From JAQTNP01 sp964616145 (GTDB taxonomy: Bacteria; Patescibacteriota; Minisyncoccia; Minisyncoccales; PEYH01): a stretch of 6,206 nt of DNA. The position numbers were made by a program, and so were the translations under genes. Positions within the stretch are counted from its first letter, which is position 1, and every line of letters starts with the position of its first letter. A model generated the notes under the pieces. It was given only the letters and a program-made list of their open reading frames with translations. It made no database searches and was not told the origin of the DNA. The stretch is taken from NCBI GenBank assembly GCA_964616145.1, contig CAZTRD010000045.1, positions 1 to 6,206 on the forward strand, read 5' to 3'. Below, one piece after another: positions 5,882 to 6,206 of this stretch.

Positions 5882-6206
5882 TCATATTATCTTAACCCAA
5901 TAGCCAGAGCCTGGGTTTAATTTTGTTAATGTATTTTTTGTTCTATCTGGAATATAACTTAGCCATGTTCCGTCATAGGCAAAAACAGCTGAGTAATCAA
6001 TATATTTTAGAGTTTCATTAATTAAGGATTCCTCCAAGTAAGGATAGCCAATAAGGTTCCATCCATTATCAAACTCAACATCTGGATCTTCTAATTCATA
6101 TCCTTCAATTTCTAAAATATCATCATCTGTCATGTTAATCCAAAATCCAAATGTTGAATCTAGTTTTTTATCAGAAGAAGCTTCACCAGCAAGATAGGAA
6201 TACCAT
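5882..6206 (-). CDS. C-terminal part of a GWN-L-I-G/GYW-V-K surface protein (5' end beyond window)
   Basis: Frame open from the right edge to TGA at 5884-5882; 107 codons are visible. The first visible residues, WYSYLAGEASS...STFGFWIN, are the tail of one module (GFWIN corresponds to GYWVK). A linker rich in Asp and Glu follows, then a complete module from NGWNLIGYP (visible residues 48-56) to GYWVKI (101-106), one residue from the stop. The ATG at 6133 is inside the module tail (Met25 of the visible part) and is not a credible start. The last module matches that of the 3075-4304 protein (TWLSYIPDRTKNTL against SWSSYIPNRTINSL), so the two are paralogues at least at this end. Probably secreted by analogy; the signal peptide is not in view. 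It converges with the UbiA gene, with 20 bp of AT-rich sequence between their stops. Confidence 0.8.
   Translation of the reverse strand, partial: WYSYLAGEASSDKKLDSTFGFWINMTDDDILEIEGYELEDPDVEFDNGWNLIGYPYLEESLINETLKYIDYSAVFAYDGTWLSYIPDRTKNTLTKLNPGSGYWVKII

Overview
The window looks like part of an AT-rich archaeal chromosome, most plausibly from an uncultivated DPANN lineage such as Woesearchaeota or Pacearchaeota. The evidence is TTTATATA/TTTATAAA promoter boxes about 28-42 nt upstream of start codons, G-rich ribosome binding sites, secreted proteins dense in N-x-S/T sequons, and a UbiA-family membrane prenyltransferase. The lineage is inferred from style; no phylogenetic marker is present.

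Layout. (1) 1-1991, minus: the first 663 codons of a large secreted cysteine/aspartate-rich protein. It runs off the left edge and carries at least nine MopE-type putative metal-binding C-x-x-x-D-x-D-C-x-G-x-x-D-E repeats, amplified as exact in-frame DNA duplications. (2) 1994-2929, minus: a secreted protein of 311 aa with an N-terminal domain that appears related to that of gene 1 and two C-terminal GWN-M-I-S...GYW-V-K-V modules. It lies directly upstream of gene 1 with 2 nt between stop and start, so the two form an operon. (3) 3075-4304, minus: a sequon-rich secreted protein ending in two more modules of the same type; its start codon is probably a non-canonical ATT at 4226. (4) 4341-5861, plus: an UbiA-family prenyltransferase fused to an N-terminal polytopic membrane domain of about 230 aa, transcribed divergently from gene 3 and probably leaderless. 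(5) 5882-6206, minus: the C-terminal end of another GWN-L-I-G...GYW-V-K protein, entering from the right edge and convergent with the UbiA gene.

Four of the five genes encode predicted or likely exported proteins. The GWN...GYW-K-V module always closes the three whose C-termini are visible, so this is a cell-surface protein locus built from a shared terminal module. None of these three ends in a membrane anchor or recognisable sorting signal, so the terminal module itself is a candidate for surface attachment or assembly (inference). The UbiA gene may supply an isoprenoid membrane lipid or carrier, but nothing in the sequence ties it functionally to the surface proteins. No stretch over 300 bases lacks a gene, and no RNA gene, CRISPR array or mobile element was recognised.
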